From CAYLHB01 sp041908795 (lineage in GTDB: Bacteria > Patescibacteriota > Minisyncoccia > Phycocordibacterales > UBA12088), in NCBI GenBank assembly GCA_041908795.1, contig JAYRER010000026.1:1-34981 (forward strand): a stretch of DNA of 34,981 nucleotides, written 5' to 3'. Below, piece by piece: positions 1-9,199 of this stretch. Made by a program: the position numbers and the translations under genes. Position 1 is the first letter of the stretch. Each line of letters opens with the position of its first letter. The notes under the pieces are model-generated. The model did no database searches and was not told the DNA's origin. It saw only the letters and a list, made by a program, of their open reading frames with translations.

Positions 1-2502
1 GGAGGTCCATGAGAGTGTGGAGGACTGACCGGACTCAATGGTGCCCTTCGTGAGGCTGAGGGTGGCGAAGGGAGTGGTGGGGGTTGGGGGGGTGGTGGGA
101 GGTGGGGTGACACTACCGGTCAGTCGTGCGTAGATTGCCGCTTCCTGATCCGGTGGCACTATGCCACGGTAGATGCGCAGATTGTCGATCTGGCCATCGA
201 GATTCTTGCCCCAACCATCGGTGCCGATGGTCAAGGGACGATTAGTCACGGGAACAACGGCTCCTGTTATTCCAGATTTTGAAGCGATCATACTTCCATC
301 GAGATAAATATTGGCAATGCCGGTCAGTGAGTCGTAAGTCGCGGTTAGGTGATGCCACGCGCCATCATACGCTTTTGGTGCCGCCGTCCTAATAATATTG
401 CCGCCACTAATTGTACTTAGATTGAATTCGACTTCCCCGTAAGAAAGCAATAAACCATAGCCTGTATACAACAAAACAGGGACAGCATGCGCACCCCACG
501 TGTAGCCATCGATACGGAGGTCAAGCGAGACCGTCAGCTGAGGTATCCCAGATAATTCGTTAAACGCACTGGAAAGTGCGACATAGCTTGCTCCGTTTGC
601 TTCGAAGTTTGCTGCCCTATCGGTTACACCCGACACATAGGAAGGTGTCCCTGTCCAAGTCAAGGTACCACCATCAAACAACTTGCCAAAATTTTCTAGT
701 TGATTGTCGAATGCCAATGAAACCAACAACGGATGCACCACTCTTGCCTGAAACGGGACAACTTCAATCACACCGTCACGTGTTACCTTTGCCGTTACGC
801 TGTACGAACCACCCTGTACATATGTGTGCTGTACACTTTGTCCCTCACCACTTGTCCCGTCCCCAAAGTCCCACTCAACCTTTGAAAAGGTAGCATTGGG
901 AACCCTATAAGGCTTAGCAGTAAAGGTGACTTCCAATGATCTGATGAGATCATTGGAAGTTTGCATGTCAATGTAGGCAATGGGTTTTTGCCATGTTTCA
1001 TACAGCTTTTGCGGTCCCATTCCGGTGCCAAAGTCAATGACACTTCCAGGTCTTGGCAAAAAATCCTCTTTACGTATACGAGAGGGGAAATTGCCATTGA
1101 GAAATAGATTGGAATAATGATTATTCTGTGAAATACCATTTGTTTGAATGGTGTAGTTGTTGTGTACCACGTCCGCGTTGGTGCCATACACACTTTCAGC
1201 TACATTATTTTCAAGATAGTTCGTTGCACCTATGGTGCCGTTTTTGTGGGGCTTCGTAGAGATAGCAAGTTGGCCGACTTTCTTATTGTAGGGATCTACC
1301 GCCAAGTTATTGCGGATACTACAGCGGCTACATCCGTACGCCGATATGCCGTGCCAGTGATCTGTTATCACTAAATTATCTTCTATCACCCAGTCTTCGT
1401 ACATACCATCAAACAGACCAATGCCTTGTGTTTTATTTTTTTCAGCATGCGTTTGATCTTCCGCAGTGATAAAAACGTTTCTTTTTAAAATCACCGATTT
1501 CACCACCCCAGTTCCTACATTCTTATCAGATCCAACGCTCCATGACTGAAAACCGTCCGGATGGTTCGCATTAACGAGAAAAAGATTTTTAATTATATTA
1601 TCCTCAATAACCGAGTAATCCCACGCACGAATCCCATCGCCTGAATAATTTTCTATGGTGTTTCCCTTAACCAAATTGTTCGATCCCGCAACAATTCCAA
1701 AATTTATGTTTTTCAGGTAGTTGTTCTGAATAATAATACGCTCTCCACTCGCACTTATCCCGTTACTGGAAAAAGCATTCCAATCCTCCGGTGACCAATT
1801 AGTGGTGTCCCATTTTGTATATAGTATGTTGTCAGCAAGAACGATGTCGCTTACCTCACCATGCCATCCATGACTTACCAAGTTCACCAAGGTTTTCTGG
1901 GTAAGAGGACTTACTACTTCACGCGTGACAGTAAGTCCTTTAAAAGCCCAATTCTTTGCGGCAGTGACCGTCAAACTCGAGAGTGTGGGTTTGTGTCCCT
2001 GAGCCGCCTTTACGGTAATGGTTGCTGTATTGTAGTAACCCCAAATATTAACATCGCCATGATACCCATCAAGTAAGACGATTGTATCGCCCCCACGCAC
2101 AACACCAGTGGGATTTTTCTCAATAAACGGTAATCTGGGAGGCCCTTTTAAGGAGTATTCTTGCGTATTAATTAGTCCCAAGTCCACCACTTCCTTCAAT
2201 GTTTTCCATGGGGCCGAGAGTGTCCCAGGATTCGACATGCTACCGTTTTTTGGATCCACATACCATGTAGTGCCGCTTTGCGCCCCCACCTGCGCTCTCT
2301 GACTTTGTGCCGTAGCACTCCCAAACACCTTCGTGAGTGCCTGCTTGGCCTTCTCCACCCCGAACACCGAGGAAAGTGAGGAGAGGAGCGACTGGTAGGA
2401 AGCGGCGTGTGCAAGAGGTGTCGCGTAGGGGAGCGGAGACTGTGAGATGAGAAGACCGATAACGAGGATGCGTGCGATGAGCGAGCGGTGCGTGGGAATC
2501 AT
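1..2502 (-). CDS. Secreted beta-helix / PKD / LamG protein, 3' end beyond window
   Basis: An open frame of 834 codons runs from an ATG at 2502 off the left edge without a stop. Residues 1 to about 32 form a Sec signal peptide (basic start, hydrophobic core, cleavage near AHA-AS). Residues about 70-510 have the N-rich short-strand pattern of right-handed parallel beta-helix proteins (repeated 'NNYL', 'EDNII', 'IRNNLAV' units). Residues about 524-585 form a PKD domain with WDFGDGTSGEG. Residues about 592-795 look like a LamG/concanavalin-type domain (AYDGAWHHLTATYD, IYLDGS, DGQIDNLRIYRG). A Thr/Pro linker and the start of an Ig-like module (SGQSSTLSW) follow. The family role is extracellular carbohydrate binding or cleavage, or adhesion; no catalytic residues can be assigned. 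The anchor, if any, lies outside the window. Confidence 0.85.
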   Translation of the reverse strand, partial: MIPTHRSLIARILVIGLLISQSPLPYATPLAHAASYQSLLSSLSSVFGVEKAKQALTKVFGSATAQSQRAQVGAQSGTTWYVDPKNGSMSNPGTLSAPWKTLKEVVDLGLINTQEYSLKGPPRLPFIEKNPTGVVRGGDTIVLLDGYHGDVNIWGYYNTATITVKAAQGHKPTLSSLTVTAAKNWAFKGLTVTREVVSPLTQKTLVNLVSHGWHGEVSDIVLADNILYTKWDTTNWSPEDWNAFSSNGISASGERIIIQNNYLKNINFGIVAGSNNLVKGNTIENYSGDGIRAWDYSVIEDNIIKNLFLVNANHPDGFQSWSVGSDKNVGTGVVKSVILKRNVFITAEDQTHAEKNKTQGIGLFDGMYEDWVIEDNLVITDHWHGISAYGCSRCSIRNNLAVDPYNKKVGQLAISTKPHKNGTIGATNYLENNVAESVYGTNADVVHNNYTIQTNGISQNNHYSNLFLNGNFPSRIRKEDFLPRPGSVIDFGTGMGPQKLYETWQKPIAYIDMQTSNDLIRSLEVTFTAKPYRVPNATFSKVEWDFGDGTSGEGQSVQHTYVQGGSYSVTAKVTRDGVIEVVPFQARVVHPLLVSLAFDNQLENFGKLFDGGTLTWTGTPSYVSGVTDRAANFEANGASYVALSSAFNELSGIPQLTVSLDLRIDGYTWGAHAVPVLLYTGYGLLLSYGEVEFNLSTISGGNIIRTAAPKAYDGAWHHLTATYDSLTGIANIYLDGSMIASKSGITGAVVPVTNRPLTIGTDGWGKNLDGQIDNLRIYRGIVPPDQEAAIYARLTGSVTPPPTTPPTPTTPFATLSLTKGTIESGQSSTLSWTS

Positions 2503-2665
2503 GGAGTATGGGGGTACTTAGGTATGGTTACTATACCCACCAGTGTACCAAGGGTGTCTTGTAGAGATACCCCGCCTCGAGAGTGAGGTGTGGATAGCGC
2601 TTACAGCACCCCCCTCGTCCTAGGTCCCGTCGCACCGTAGCCGGTGGTGTTTTAAACCTGTGGCA

Positions 2666-3751
2666 CTAACGCTGACCTTCAACCACATAGGGTGCTGTAC
2701 CTCGCTTCACTGTAAATCGCTCCATCCCGAGTACCTGACCTCGCTCGGTCTCCACTACACACCGCCAATCTCCCTCTTCAAGAGTCCCCTTCTGACTGTA
2801 CCAACGATAACCCTCGTCTCTACCGCCCTGCACCGACCACTGTGTGCGACCTCGCGCCACCCATCCGAGCTCAGGATCACGATACTCCCAACGATGAAAA
2901 AGTTTTGTAGATATGGTTGTGGGCGCAAACACCGCGCTGTAGCAATACGCACCATCTCCACCGGAGATCCGAAACGTGCCATCAATTGTTCGCCACGGGA
3001 GGTACCACGGTGCCGGTTCGTAGGTCACTGCATAGAGGTGCCGCCCCGACGGGGCTTTGACCAAACTGTGGAATATCCCCGCATCCTTGAGTGCGAGCGG
3101 TACCGGCGGAATGAGGTTGGTGAAGTACGCTATGTTCCACGCAAGCGTCACCGCGCCTACAACCCCCACAAGGTAGCGAAACCGCGTGTGGTAGACGGAA
3201 GAGGCGACGCGCCTGATGAGTTGGAACAAGAGCGTAATCACAACGAGTGCACTGAGTCCGCTGAGGAGGAACGCGGTGGTACCGACATCGCCGTAGAGAA
3301 TGGGAACCGTGAGTGCTGTATATGAAAGGAGTACGAAAGTGAGCATGCCCACCTGAAACACTAGAAGCTCGTAGCGACGCTTCAAAAACTCGTTCCCGAT
3401 GAACACTGAAACGAGGATGAAAAGGAACGGCCAACTTGTGAGGAACGACGCGCTTTTCGAGTAGAAGAGCACGAAGCCTGAAAGGAGCCCTCCTATGGGA
3501 AACTGAACGAGTGCGGGTAGCCATGAGCGATACTTATTCACCACGTGTGGCACACGTCGCTCTGTCTCCACCGCCTGTATGAGTACAATGGTGCCCGCTA
3601 CAACAAAGAGGTAGAAGAGAAAGACCGCTTGTCCGTAGAACTCATCAATGCGTGTGAGCGTCAAGGCATCAAACAAGAAGCCACACACAAATGCAATGAG
3701 TGATGCGTGTTTTATTAAAAAACGACTGTAAGAATGTTCGAACATCCGCAT
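2666..3751 (-). CDS. DUF2914 domain membrane protein
   Basis: 361 residues. The first roughly 230 residues carry about seven hydrophobic segments (for example near 17-32, 42-61 and 100-120), so the N-terminal half is an integral membrane domain. The C-terminal portion, from about residue 245, matches the DUF2914 pattern: a charged, aromatic-rich beta domain with KLFHRWEYRD and a closing GDWRCVVET segment. No function is established for the family. An extended -10 hexamer TATGAT ends six bases before the start, suggesting a leaderless message, and no Shine-Dalgarno is visible. The gene follows the thrombospondin-repeat gene on the same strand after a 327-base gap. A 12-base perfect palindrome ATGTTCGAACAT sits within its first codons. 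Confidence 0.75.
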   Translation of the reverse strand: MRMFEHSYSRFLIKHASLIAFVCGFLFDALTLTRIDEFYGQAVFLFYLFVVAGTIVLIQAVETERRVPHVVNKYRSWLPALVQFPIGGLLSGFVLFYSKSASFLTSWPFLFILVSVFIGNEFLKRRYELLVFQVGMLTFVLLSYTALTVPILYGDVGTTAFLLSGLSALVVITLLFQLIRRVASSVYHTRFRYLVGVVGAVTLAWNIAYFTNLIPPVPLALKDAGIFHSLVKAPSGRHLYAVTYEPAPWYLPWRTIDGTFRISGGDGAYCYSAVFAPTTISTKLFHRWEYRDPELGWVARGRTQWSVQGGRDEGYRWYSQKGTLEEGDWRCVVETERGQVLGMERFTVKRGTAPYVVEGQR

Positions 3752-4078
3752 GTGAGTATCATACCTAAAAACGTAACGGCGGGCATGTGCCTGCCGTACA
3801 AATGTATCGCCATCAGTGAAGTTACTTCTCGCAACGCTTTGAGAGAAGCGTTCATTTTGTCCTCAAAGAGCCCCAATATAGCAAAGGATGCAGCGACGCG
3901 CACAAACAATGCTACTAACGCCTATTGAGAGGAAGGTTCGAGGAACCTCACGCTAGAACCTCCCTCACAGCACTTGATTTGTCACCTCGTGGTGTAAGTG
4001 ATTTCACTCATTTTTTTCCACATTAGCGAGCTCTCGTGGTAAGCCGCGGATTATAAGCTCTTCACTGCGCAATAAAAA
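3752..4078. other. Intergenic region with hairpins and a possible 46-codon ORF
   Basis: No convincing gene. On the minus strand an ATG at 3855 has a GAGG five bases upstream and opens a 46-codon frame ending at 3715, overlapping the start of the DUF2914 gene; nothing about the peptide is recognisable. On the plus strand, hairpins AGGTTC-GAG-GAACCT (near 3945) and AGTGA-TT-TCACT followed by seven T (near 3997-4017) look like an intrinsic terminator, although no plus-strand gene precedes it. It may end an antisense or non-coding transcript. Confidence 0.3.
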
Positions 4079-4879
4079 TTACACGCGTCTCCTAACCCCA
4101 AGATATGAAAGGAGCACAAGTACCCCTGCCGCAAAGATTACCGCACTCCACGATATCCAAGGGTTCCGTTCAAACATGCGGTCATCGCTCGTATCACAAA
4201 CATCACCGACCCCATCATGATCAATATCATATTGGTCAGCGTTTGCTGAGGTAGGACAGTTATCAACATAGGTTAATACTCCATCAAGATCGTGGTCCTC
4301 ACAGAGGTCCCCCGTGCCGTTCTGGTCACGGTCAACTTGGTCAGTATTTGCAACCTCGGGACAATTATCACGCACATTGGCTATGCCGTCGCTGTCTGTG
4401 TCCCGCTGTAGATTTAACTGGTTGGGATATGCCACACCTTCCGGAAGGCTACGCGCACTGCCGGAAAGGTTTTGTCCGTAGCGCGGGTAGGTGGACACAG
4501 TAGTTACAGGGTCGAGGTAGATACGGTACGTCACATCGGGAGTCGCAACAAATCGTACTGCGAAGAAGTCGCCCTGCTGTCTTGGTGCACCATGCACCCA
4601 AGAACCCGGCTGTAATAGACAAGGCACGAGACGTGACACAACCGTATCTTCCACCGCACAGACACTCGTACGCGACAGATCACTCGCAACAGGCATCTCC
4701 ACTAAGGTGGGCACCACAAGTCCCGTCGGTCGTACCGTTATCACACTTCGAAACACGCCAAGGTATTCTGGTGTGGGTTCTGGGGTAATGGTCGCACCCA
4801 TTGCTACTTGCGAGTGGGCAAGTGTAAACACCGCGGCCGCCGTAAACAGAAGGGCAATGACTAATAGACGTAGTATCAT
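4079..4879 (-). CDS. Thrombospondin type 3 repeat surface protein
   Basis: 266 residues. An N-terminal signal peptide (hydrophobic stretch at about residues 3-22) is followed by a beta-rich domain of no recognised family. Two or more thrombospondin type 3 calcium-binding repeats lie at about 160-230: DTDSDGIANVRDNCPE, DRDQNGTGDLCEDHD and DIDHDGVGDVCD are the typical Asp-rich loops with paired cysteines. A C-terminal transmembrane helix with an Arg-rich tail (VRRRV) anchors it, leaving the repeats outside the cell. The gene starts five bases after the stop of the DUF2339 gene, so the two are probably cotranscribed. The structural role of the repeats is known for the family; the cellular function is unknown. 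Confidence 0.8.
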   Translation of the reverse strand: MILRLLVIALLFTAAAVFTLAHSQVAMGATITPEPTPEYLGVFRSVITVRPTGLVVPTLVEMPVASDLSRTSVCAVEDTVVSRLVPCLLQPGSWVHGAPRQQGDFFAVRFVATPDVTYRIYLDPVTTVSTYPRYGQNLSGSARSLPEGVAYPNQLNLQRDTDSDGIANVRDNCPEVANTDQVDRDQNGTGDLCEDHDLDGVLTYVDNCPTSANADQYDIDHDGVGDVCDTSDDRMFERNPWISWSAVIFAAGVLVLLSYLGVRRRV

Positions 4880-4884
4880 GCCAT

Positions 4885-6720
4885 TTACTCGTGTTCCGAT
4901 GTTGCACTCCGAGAACGCTCAAGCCACACAGTACTCATGAAGAGACATCCGATAATAAAGAATGTGATAATTCGCCCCAACTGCTGCATGTGGTTTAGGT
5001 CAATAAACACAAGATGAAGTACCACAAAGCCTATGAGGCCGAAGGCGGTGAAGCGAAGCGTATCGTTGTGGTGCATACGCTCATAGAGATATATGCCTAC
5101 CCCCAGTACGCTATAAATGATCATGGACAACACGTCGCCGAAGTCATAGATACTTGACGGGAACATCCCATGCGGCACTAACCAACAAAGAATGAGTGTG
5201 TAACAAAATGCAATTGCATATCCTAAAGATGCGATGCCGTGGTAACTGTACCGTGTATCGTCTGTGCACTCACGTGCGGTAATGGAGAAGTACCAACCCA
5301 AGAGTCCGAAACACACAAAGTTCGTAAAGAGCACGAAGAAATCGTCATGGAGCCAGCCTGTCGCCCACGAAAAGCTGGTTATACTTGAGAGTGAAAGGAA
5401 GAGAGGAACAAGGAGTGGTAGGGTGAGAATTTTTGTGATTCCAAGCCGTCTCGTGACGAGATGTACGCCAATCACCAAAAGTGTTGCTTCAATCGAAAAC
5501 AACATGTAGAGGACCGGCCCATCAAACTCAAGTGCGGTAGCGGTCGCAAGGTACGTCGCCGCCAGAGCCCCGTACGCGAGAAAATGGTGGAGCACCGAGG
5601 TTGCACGGTACGTTAGCCATGAACCGACCACAAAGACGAGGGCCCATCCGGCGAGAAACGTAGTTTGCCAATGTACCGAACCTTCCTGAATAACCCAAAT
5701 GAGCTGTGTACCGCCAAGGAGGAGTGCGGTGCTGATATCCCCGATACGGTACGTTTGGTCACGAATTACGGCAACTGCGTGCACGAAGAAGTAGAGAGCG
5801 GAGAAAATAATCGACAACAAGAGTGCCAACGAATCCCGTTCTTGGTCGCCCCAGCTGAATTGGGCACTGTAGTACACTTGTGTAAGGATGAGAACAACGA
5901 GAATGAATCGCCATCCTGTGATGTAGACAAGCCAGAGTGTTCCAACCGAAAGCGCGAGCAGGTAGGTATACACCTCAGGAGCAGTCAGTACCATCGCAGT
6001 GTCTCCGTTCGGGCCGGCAAGACCAATCATCAGGGGTGCCGCCGCACCAAGGAGCACCGCTGCGGTGCCAAGTACCTTCCGCTTATACGTTGCGGCAAGC
6101 GTCGCAAGGGATACCGCAACCACAAAGAGCGCTCCTGTCACGAGTAGTGGTGGAAACATGTCGTAGCGCTGTGCCACGAGGAGTGTTGCCACGATAGTCG
6201 CGGCGCCCACAAAGGACACGATGGCGCCTTGCGCCACATTACGCTGTACACGAAACCATCCAAGCACGTACCCGGATAGGCCGACCAAAACCCCCAGCAC
6301 AATGCGCATATCGCGACTGATCCAGTTTTCGGTAATGCTGAGTACGAGGAACATACCGGCCGCAATAAGTACGAAAAGGCCTCCCAACTTGAGTAGCGTG
6401 TCTTCCTTACACCAATGTATAAACGAGTCGACCGCTTCCTCAAGCGCATTAGGTACGGGCGAAGAAGCTACTTGTGGAAGTGGCACACGCGCATCAGATG
6501 TAGTTATTTCAGTTTGCGTGTGAGCTATGTCAGCAATCTCTTGTGCACCTCCTCCGTGGGCAGAGGTGTTGGGGAGGGGATGGTTATCCCGCCTCTTACG
6601 ACGAAAAAACCACACAATACCCACCACAAGCCAAACGGGCCAAATATTAAAAGTAAGCGCGTATAGTAGTTCGAATCCAGTTCCAATAAACTCAAAAATG
6701 AGATCAAAAATATATTCCAT
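4885..6720 (-). CDS. DUF2339 polytopic membrane protein
   Basis: 611 residues from the ATG at 6720. An ATG ten codons upstream is less likely, because a -10-like TACACT lies seven bases before the chosen start. One N-terminal membrane segment (residues about 5-40) is followed by a charged cytoplasmic stretch, then about 16-18 consecutive hydrophobic helices from residue about 105 to 600. The KLGGLFVLIAAG segment and the repeated short-loop helices are typical of DUF2339. The family is widespread and of unknown function; a transport or envelope role is only inference. It heads a two-gene operon with the thrombospondin-repeat protein. Confidence 0.75.
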   Translation of the reverse strand: MEYIFDLIFEFIGTGFELLYALTFNIWPVWLVVGIVWFFRRKRRDNHPLPNTSAHGGGAQEIADIAHTQTEITTSDARVPLPQVASSPVPNALEEAVDSFIHWCKEDTLLKLGGLFVLIAAGMFLVLSITENWISRDMRIVLGVLVGLSGYVLGWFRVQRNVAQGAIVSFVGAATIVATLLVAQRYDMFPPLLVTGALFVVAVSLATLAATYKRKVLGTAAVLLGAAAPLMIGLAGPNGDTAMVLTAPEVYTYLLALSVGTLWLVYITGWRFILVVLILTQVYYSAQFSWGDQERDSLALLLSIIFSALYFFVHAVAVIRDQTYRIGDISTALLLGGTQLIWVIQEGSVHWQTTFLAGWALVFVVGSWLTYRATSVLHHFLAYGALAATYLATATALEFDGPVLYMLFSIEATLLVIGVHLVTRRLGITKILTLPLLVPLFLSLSSITSFSWATGWLHDDFFVLFTNFVCFGLLGWYFSITARECTDDTRYSYHGIASLGYAIAFCYTLILCWLVPHGMFPSSIYDFGDVLSMIIYSVLGVGIYLYERMHHNDTLRFTAFGLIGFVVLHLVFIDLNHMQQLGRIITFFIIGCLFMSTVWLERSRSATSEHE

Positions 6721-6781
6721 GCCTACCAGTGTAGCAGTGTGCACTCGCACAACAAGCAGTTATGCACAATCAGACACACTG

Positions 6782-8056
6782 TTATACAAACCGTTCAGGT
6801 ACCGGGTGACTTAAAGCGAGTGAGCGCGTCTCGTCACGGATAGCAACAAGGCGCGCAGCATCACCGCGGTACACGAGAGCGTCGAGTATGAGTGTGGCTA
6901 TACGGGCACAGTCTACCTCTCTAAAACCACGCGTCGTAATTGCAGGTGTGCCAAAACGGATTCCAGAAGGATCAAGTGGTGGACGTTGGTCGTCAGCTAT
7001 CACGTTCTTGTTAAGGGTAATCCCCACACTATCGAGTACCGTTTCCGCTTCCTTTCCAGACACCCCGAGGGAGCCGAACACGTCCGCAAGGATGAGGTGG
7101 TTGTCGGTGCCGCCACAAAGCATACGCACCTCACGCTCACGGAATATCCGTTCCATCGCTTTCGCATTCTTAAGAATCTGCAGTGCGTACACGGCAAACG
7201 ATGGTTGGAGTGCCTCACCGAAACACACCGCCTTTGCGGCCACTTGGTTCATGTGCGGACCTCCCTGGAGACCCGGGAAGACTGCTTTGTCAATTTTTTT
7301 CGCGATATCTGCGCTCTCACGTACCAAGATCATGCCACCACGTGGTCCTCGCAACGTTTTATGGGTCGTCGTCGTCATGAGATCGAAACCCGCATCGAAA
7401 GGGTTTTTCGCGACCTTGCCCGCGATGAGCCCCGCGATGTGCGCAATATCGGCCATAGTGTACGCGCCAACCTCCTTCCCTATTGCCGCAAACTTCGCGT
7501 AGTCGAGCTCACGGCTATACGCCGAGAAGCCTGCGAGAATGAGTTTTGGTTTCTCACGCTTTGCAACCTCAAGCATTTCTTCAAAGTCAATCTCGCCCGT
7601 CTCAACATTCTTCATTTTGTATCGCACAAAGCGAAACACTTTCGTCATTGCCGTGACCGGGTGCCCGTGTGTGAGGTGCCCGCCATGGGAGAGATCCATA
7701 CCGAGTACCGTATCCCCCGGCTCAAGGAGTGCGAAGTACGCCGCGATGTTCGCGGGAGCGCCGGAGAGTGGCTGAACGTTCGCGTACGCGGCACCAAAAA
7801 GCTTTTTGGCACGCTCGATAGCGAGATTCTCAAGCGTGTCGGTGAACTCCTGTCCCCCGTAATAGCGCTTACCCGGGTAGCCCTCGGAGTACTTGTTGGT
7901 CACCACCGACCCAAGCGCCTCACGCACCGCGCGGGAAACGTAGTTCTCGCTCGGAATGAGCTCCAGCCCCTCCGCCTCACGGCACTCCTCGCTATCTAAC
8001 GCCCGCGCAATATCGACGTCCTGACGCAGGATGTAGTCATACTCGTTATTTTGCAT
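6782..8056 (-). CDS. glyA: Serine hydroxymethyltransferase
   Basis: 424 residues, the usual family length. PLP-dependent cytosolic enzyme converting serine and tetrahydrofolate to glycine and 5,10-methylene-THF, the one-carbon donor for thymidylate synthase. Visible motifs: LELIPSENYVS near 31-41, KYSEGYPGKRYYGG at 55-68, D203 and H206 in MADIAHIAG, and the Schiff-base lysine K233 in THKTLRGPRGG. All expected active-site elements are present. An extended -10 (TGGTAGTAT) ends six bases before the start, suggesting leaderless transcription. It lies beside dut, thyA and folA, completing the thymidylate cycle, and is divergent from the L,D-transpeptidase gene. Confidence 0.97.
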   Translation of the reverse strand: MQNNEYDYILRQDVDIARALDSEECREAEGLELIPSENYVSRAVREALGSVVTNKYSEGYPGKRYYGGQEFTDTLENLAIERAKKLFGAAYANVQPLSGAPANIAAYFALLEPGDTVLGMDLSHGGHLTHGHPVTAMTKVFRFVRYKMKNVETGEIDFEEMLEVAKREKPKLILAGFSAYSRELDYAKFAAIGKEVGAYTMADIAHIAGLIAGKVAKNPFDAGFDLMTTTTHKTLRGPRGGMILVRESADIAKKIDKAVFPGLQGGPHMNQVAAKAVCFGEALQPSFAVYALQILKNAKAMERIFREREVRMLCGGTDNHLILADVFGSLGVSGKEAETVLDSVGITLNKNVIADDQRPPLDPSGIRFGTPAITTRGFREVDCARIATLILDALVYRGDAARLVAIRDETRSLALSHPVPERFV

Positions 8057-8137
8057 GTGAGAATACTACCATACAAACCACTTGCACGGACACGTAAATA
8101 TGATTTGTTTATAGTAGGAAGCTATGGAGGTGCAGTC

Positions 8138-8698
8138 ATGCAGTGGCGTCGTCTACTCGTGTCTCTTCTTTGCCCCGTTGTTTTTTTCGCACCATCACCG
8201 TCACATGCCGTCACGGAAGTCTGGGTCATTCTCGGCACAGGATCAGAAACCCCTCGTATTGATGTCGTGCATGAGAGCAATGTAGTCGCTACGTACACGA
8301 TTGCCGCCCCGAGACATACGCCTCGGTGCTTGTCAGCGCACTCGGTGTGGGGAGAGGTGACGTTCGTCGACCCCCATGCATCGTGGGTACCAACAGAGGC
8401 AACCAAGCGAGCAGCCGCGCGTAAAAAACAACCACTCGCGAACTACTACGCGCCGGAGCATCCGAAAAATGCGCTCGCGGGAAGAAAAATTGGGGTGCGC
8501 TGGAATGACCCCTGCATTAACTCTGCAGTGAGAATCCATGGCACGATTCGCCCCGACCAAATAGGCCAACGTGTTTCCCGGGGATGCATTCGAATGCACA
8601 ATGCTGATTGGGATGTGCTCCAAAAAATGGTGCAACCGGGAACTACGATATACCTCGGGCTCCAACCTCCACGCAAGTTCCACTCGGCCCGCGACTAG
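8138..8698 (+). CDS. L,D-transpeptidase (YkuD family), exported
   Basis: 186 residues from the ATG at 8138. This start is chosen over one 29 codons upstream because GGAGG lies seven bases before it and the protein then opens with a clean signal peptide (basic QWRR, hydrophobic core, PSHA cleavage site near residue 24). The YkuD catalytic motif is complete: H134 in RIHGT and C150/H154 in SRGCIRMHNADW. The family forms 3-3 cross-links or attaches proteins to peptidoglycan outside the membrane through a cysteine acyl-enzyme. Divergent from glyA and convergent with dut (12 bases apart). It fits a cell with a peptidoglycan wall, as does uppS in this window. Confidence 0.9.
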   Translation: MQWRRLLVSLLCPVVFFAPSPSHAVTEVWVILGTGSETPRIDVVHESNVVATYTIAAPRHTPRCLSAHSVWGEVTFVDPHASWVPTEATKRAAARKKQPLANYYAPEHPKNALAGRKIGVRWNDPCINSAVRIHGTIRPDQIGQRVSRGCIRMHNADWDVLQKMVQPGTTIYLGLQPPRKFHSARD

Positions 8699-8710
8699 CG
8701 GGCCCTTCCT

Positions 8711-9133
8711 TTACCTACCCGTACTGCCAAAACCACCCGTCCCCCGCGACGTATCGGAGAGCGTATCGGTTTCCTCAAATTCTACTCGCTCAACTTTCTG
8801 AATGAGCAACTGTGCCACCTTGTGGCCCGCCTCAAGGGTGTACGGCTCGTTCCCCAAATTGACAATACCAACGAGTATCTCGCCGCGATAACCTGAATCA
8901 ATAACGCCACCCAACGTCTTGAGGCCGTACTTTTGTGCGAGACCGCTCTTGTCCCAGATGAGCCCTACGTAGCCCTCCGGTACCGCGAGCGCAATACCAG
9001 TTCTGATTTGCCCTCGTTCACCTACAGCTAGTTTCACCTCTTCAGACGCAAAAAGGTCCATTCCCGCATCAAAAGGGTGCGCATAAGTAGGAACTTTTGC
9101 TGATTCAGAAAGCCGTATAACTTGAACCCTCAT
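8711..9133 (-). CDS. dut: dUTP diphosphatase (trimeric dUTPase)
   Basis: 140 residues from the ATG at 9133; an in-frame ATG six codons upstream is possible. It hydrolyses dUTP to dUMP and pyrophosphate, keeping uracil out of DNA and feeding thymidylate synthase. The five family motifs are in order: DAGMDL, DKSGLA (Lys where Arg is usual), GVIDSGYRGEI with catalytic Asp79, GHKVAQLLI, and the C-terminal RGTGGFGSTG arm. Transcribed divergently from thyA with only about 60 bases between the starts. TAAACT lies eight bases before the start, compatible with a leaderless transcript. Confidence 0.95.
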   Translation of the reverse strand: MRVQVIRLSESAKVPTYAHPFDAGMDLFASEEVKLAVGERGQIRTGIALAVPEGYVGLIWDKSGLAQKYGLKTLGGVIDSGYRGEILVGIVNLGNEPYTLEAGHKVAQLLIQKVERVEFEETDTLSDTSRGTGGFGSTGR

Positions 9134-9180
9134 AATTCTATAGTTTAACATATGGACCGGTTCCGCTTCATTTACATTTC

Positions 9181-9196
9181 AAGTATCATGATACTT
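9181..9196. promoter_or_regulatory. 16-base perfect palindrome before thyA
   Basis: AAGTATCATGATACTT is a perfect 16-base palindrome in the short divergent region between dut and thyA. It abuts the ATGATG that begins the likely thyA start. Its position suits an operator for a dimeric regulator or a hairpin covering translation initiation. No known binding motif is recognised; function is inferred from symmetry and place. Confidence 0.4.
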
Positions 9197-9199
9197 ATG

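Noticed and set aside
3734..3928. 64-codon plus-strand ORF opposite the DUF2914 start
   Set aside because: No ribosome site or family resemblance, although a terminator-like hairpin follows; noted only in the intergenic entry.
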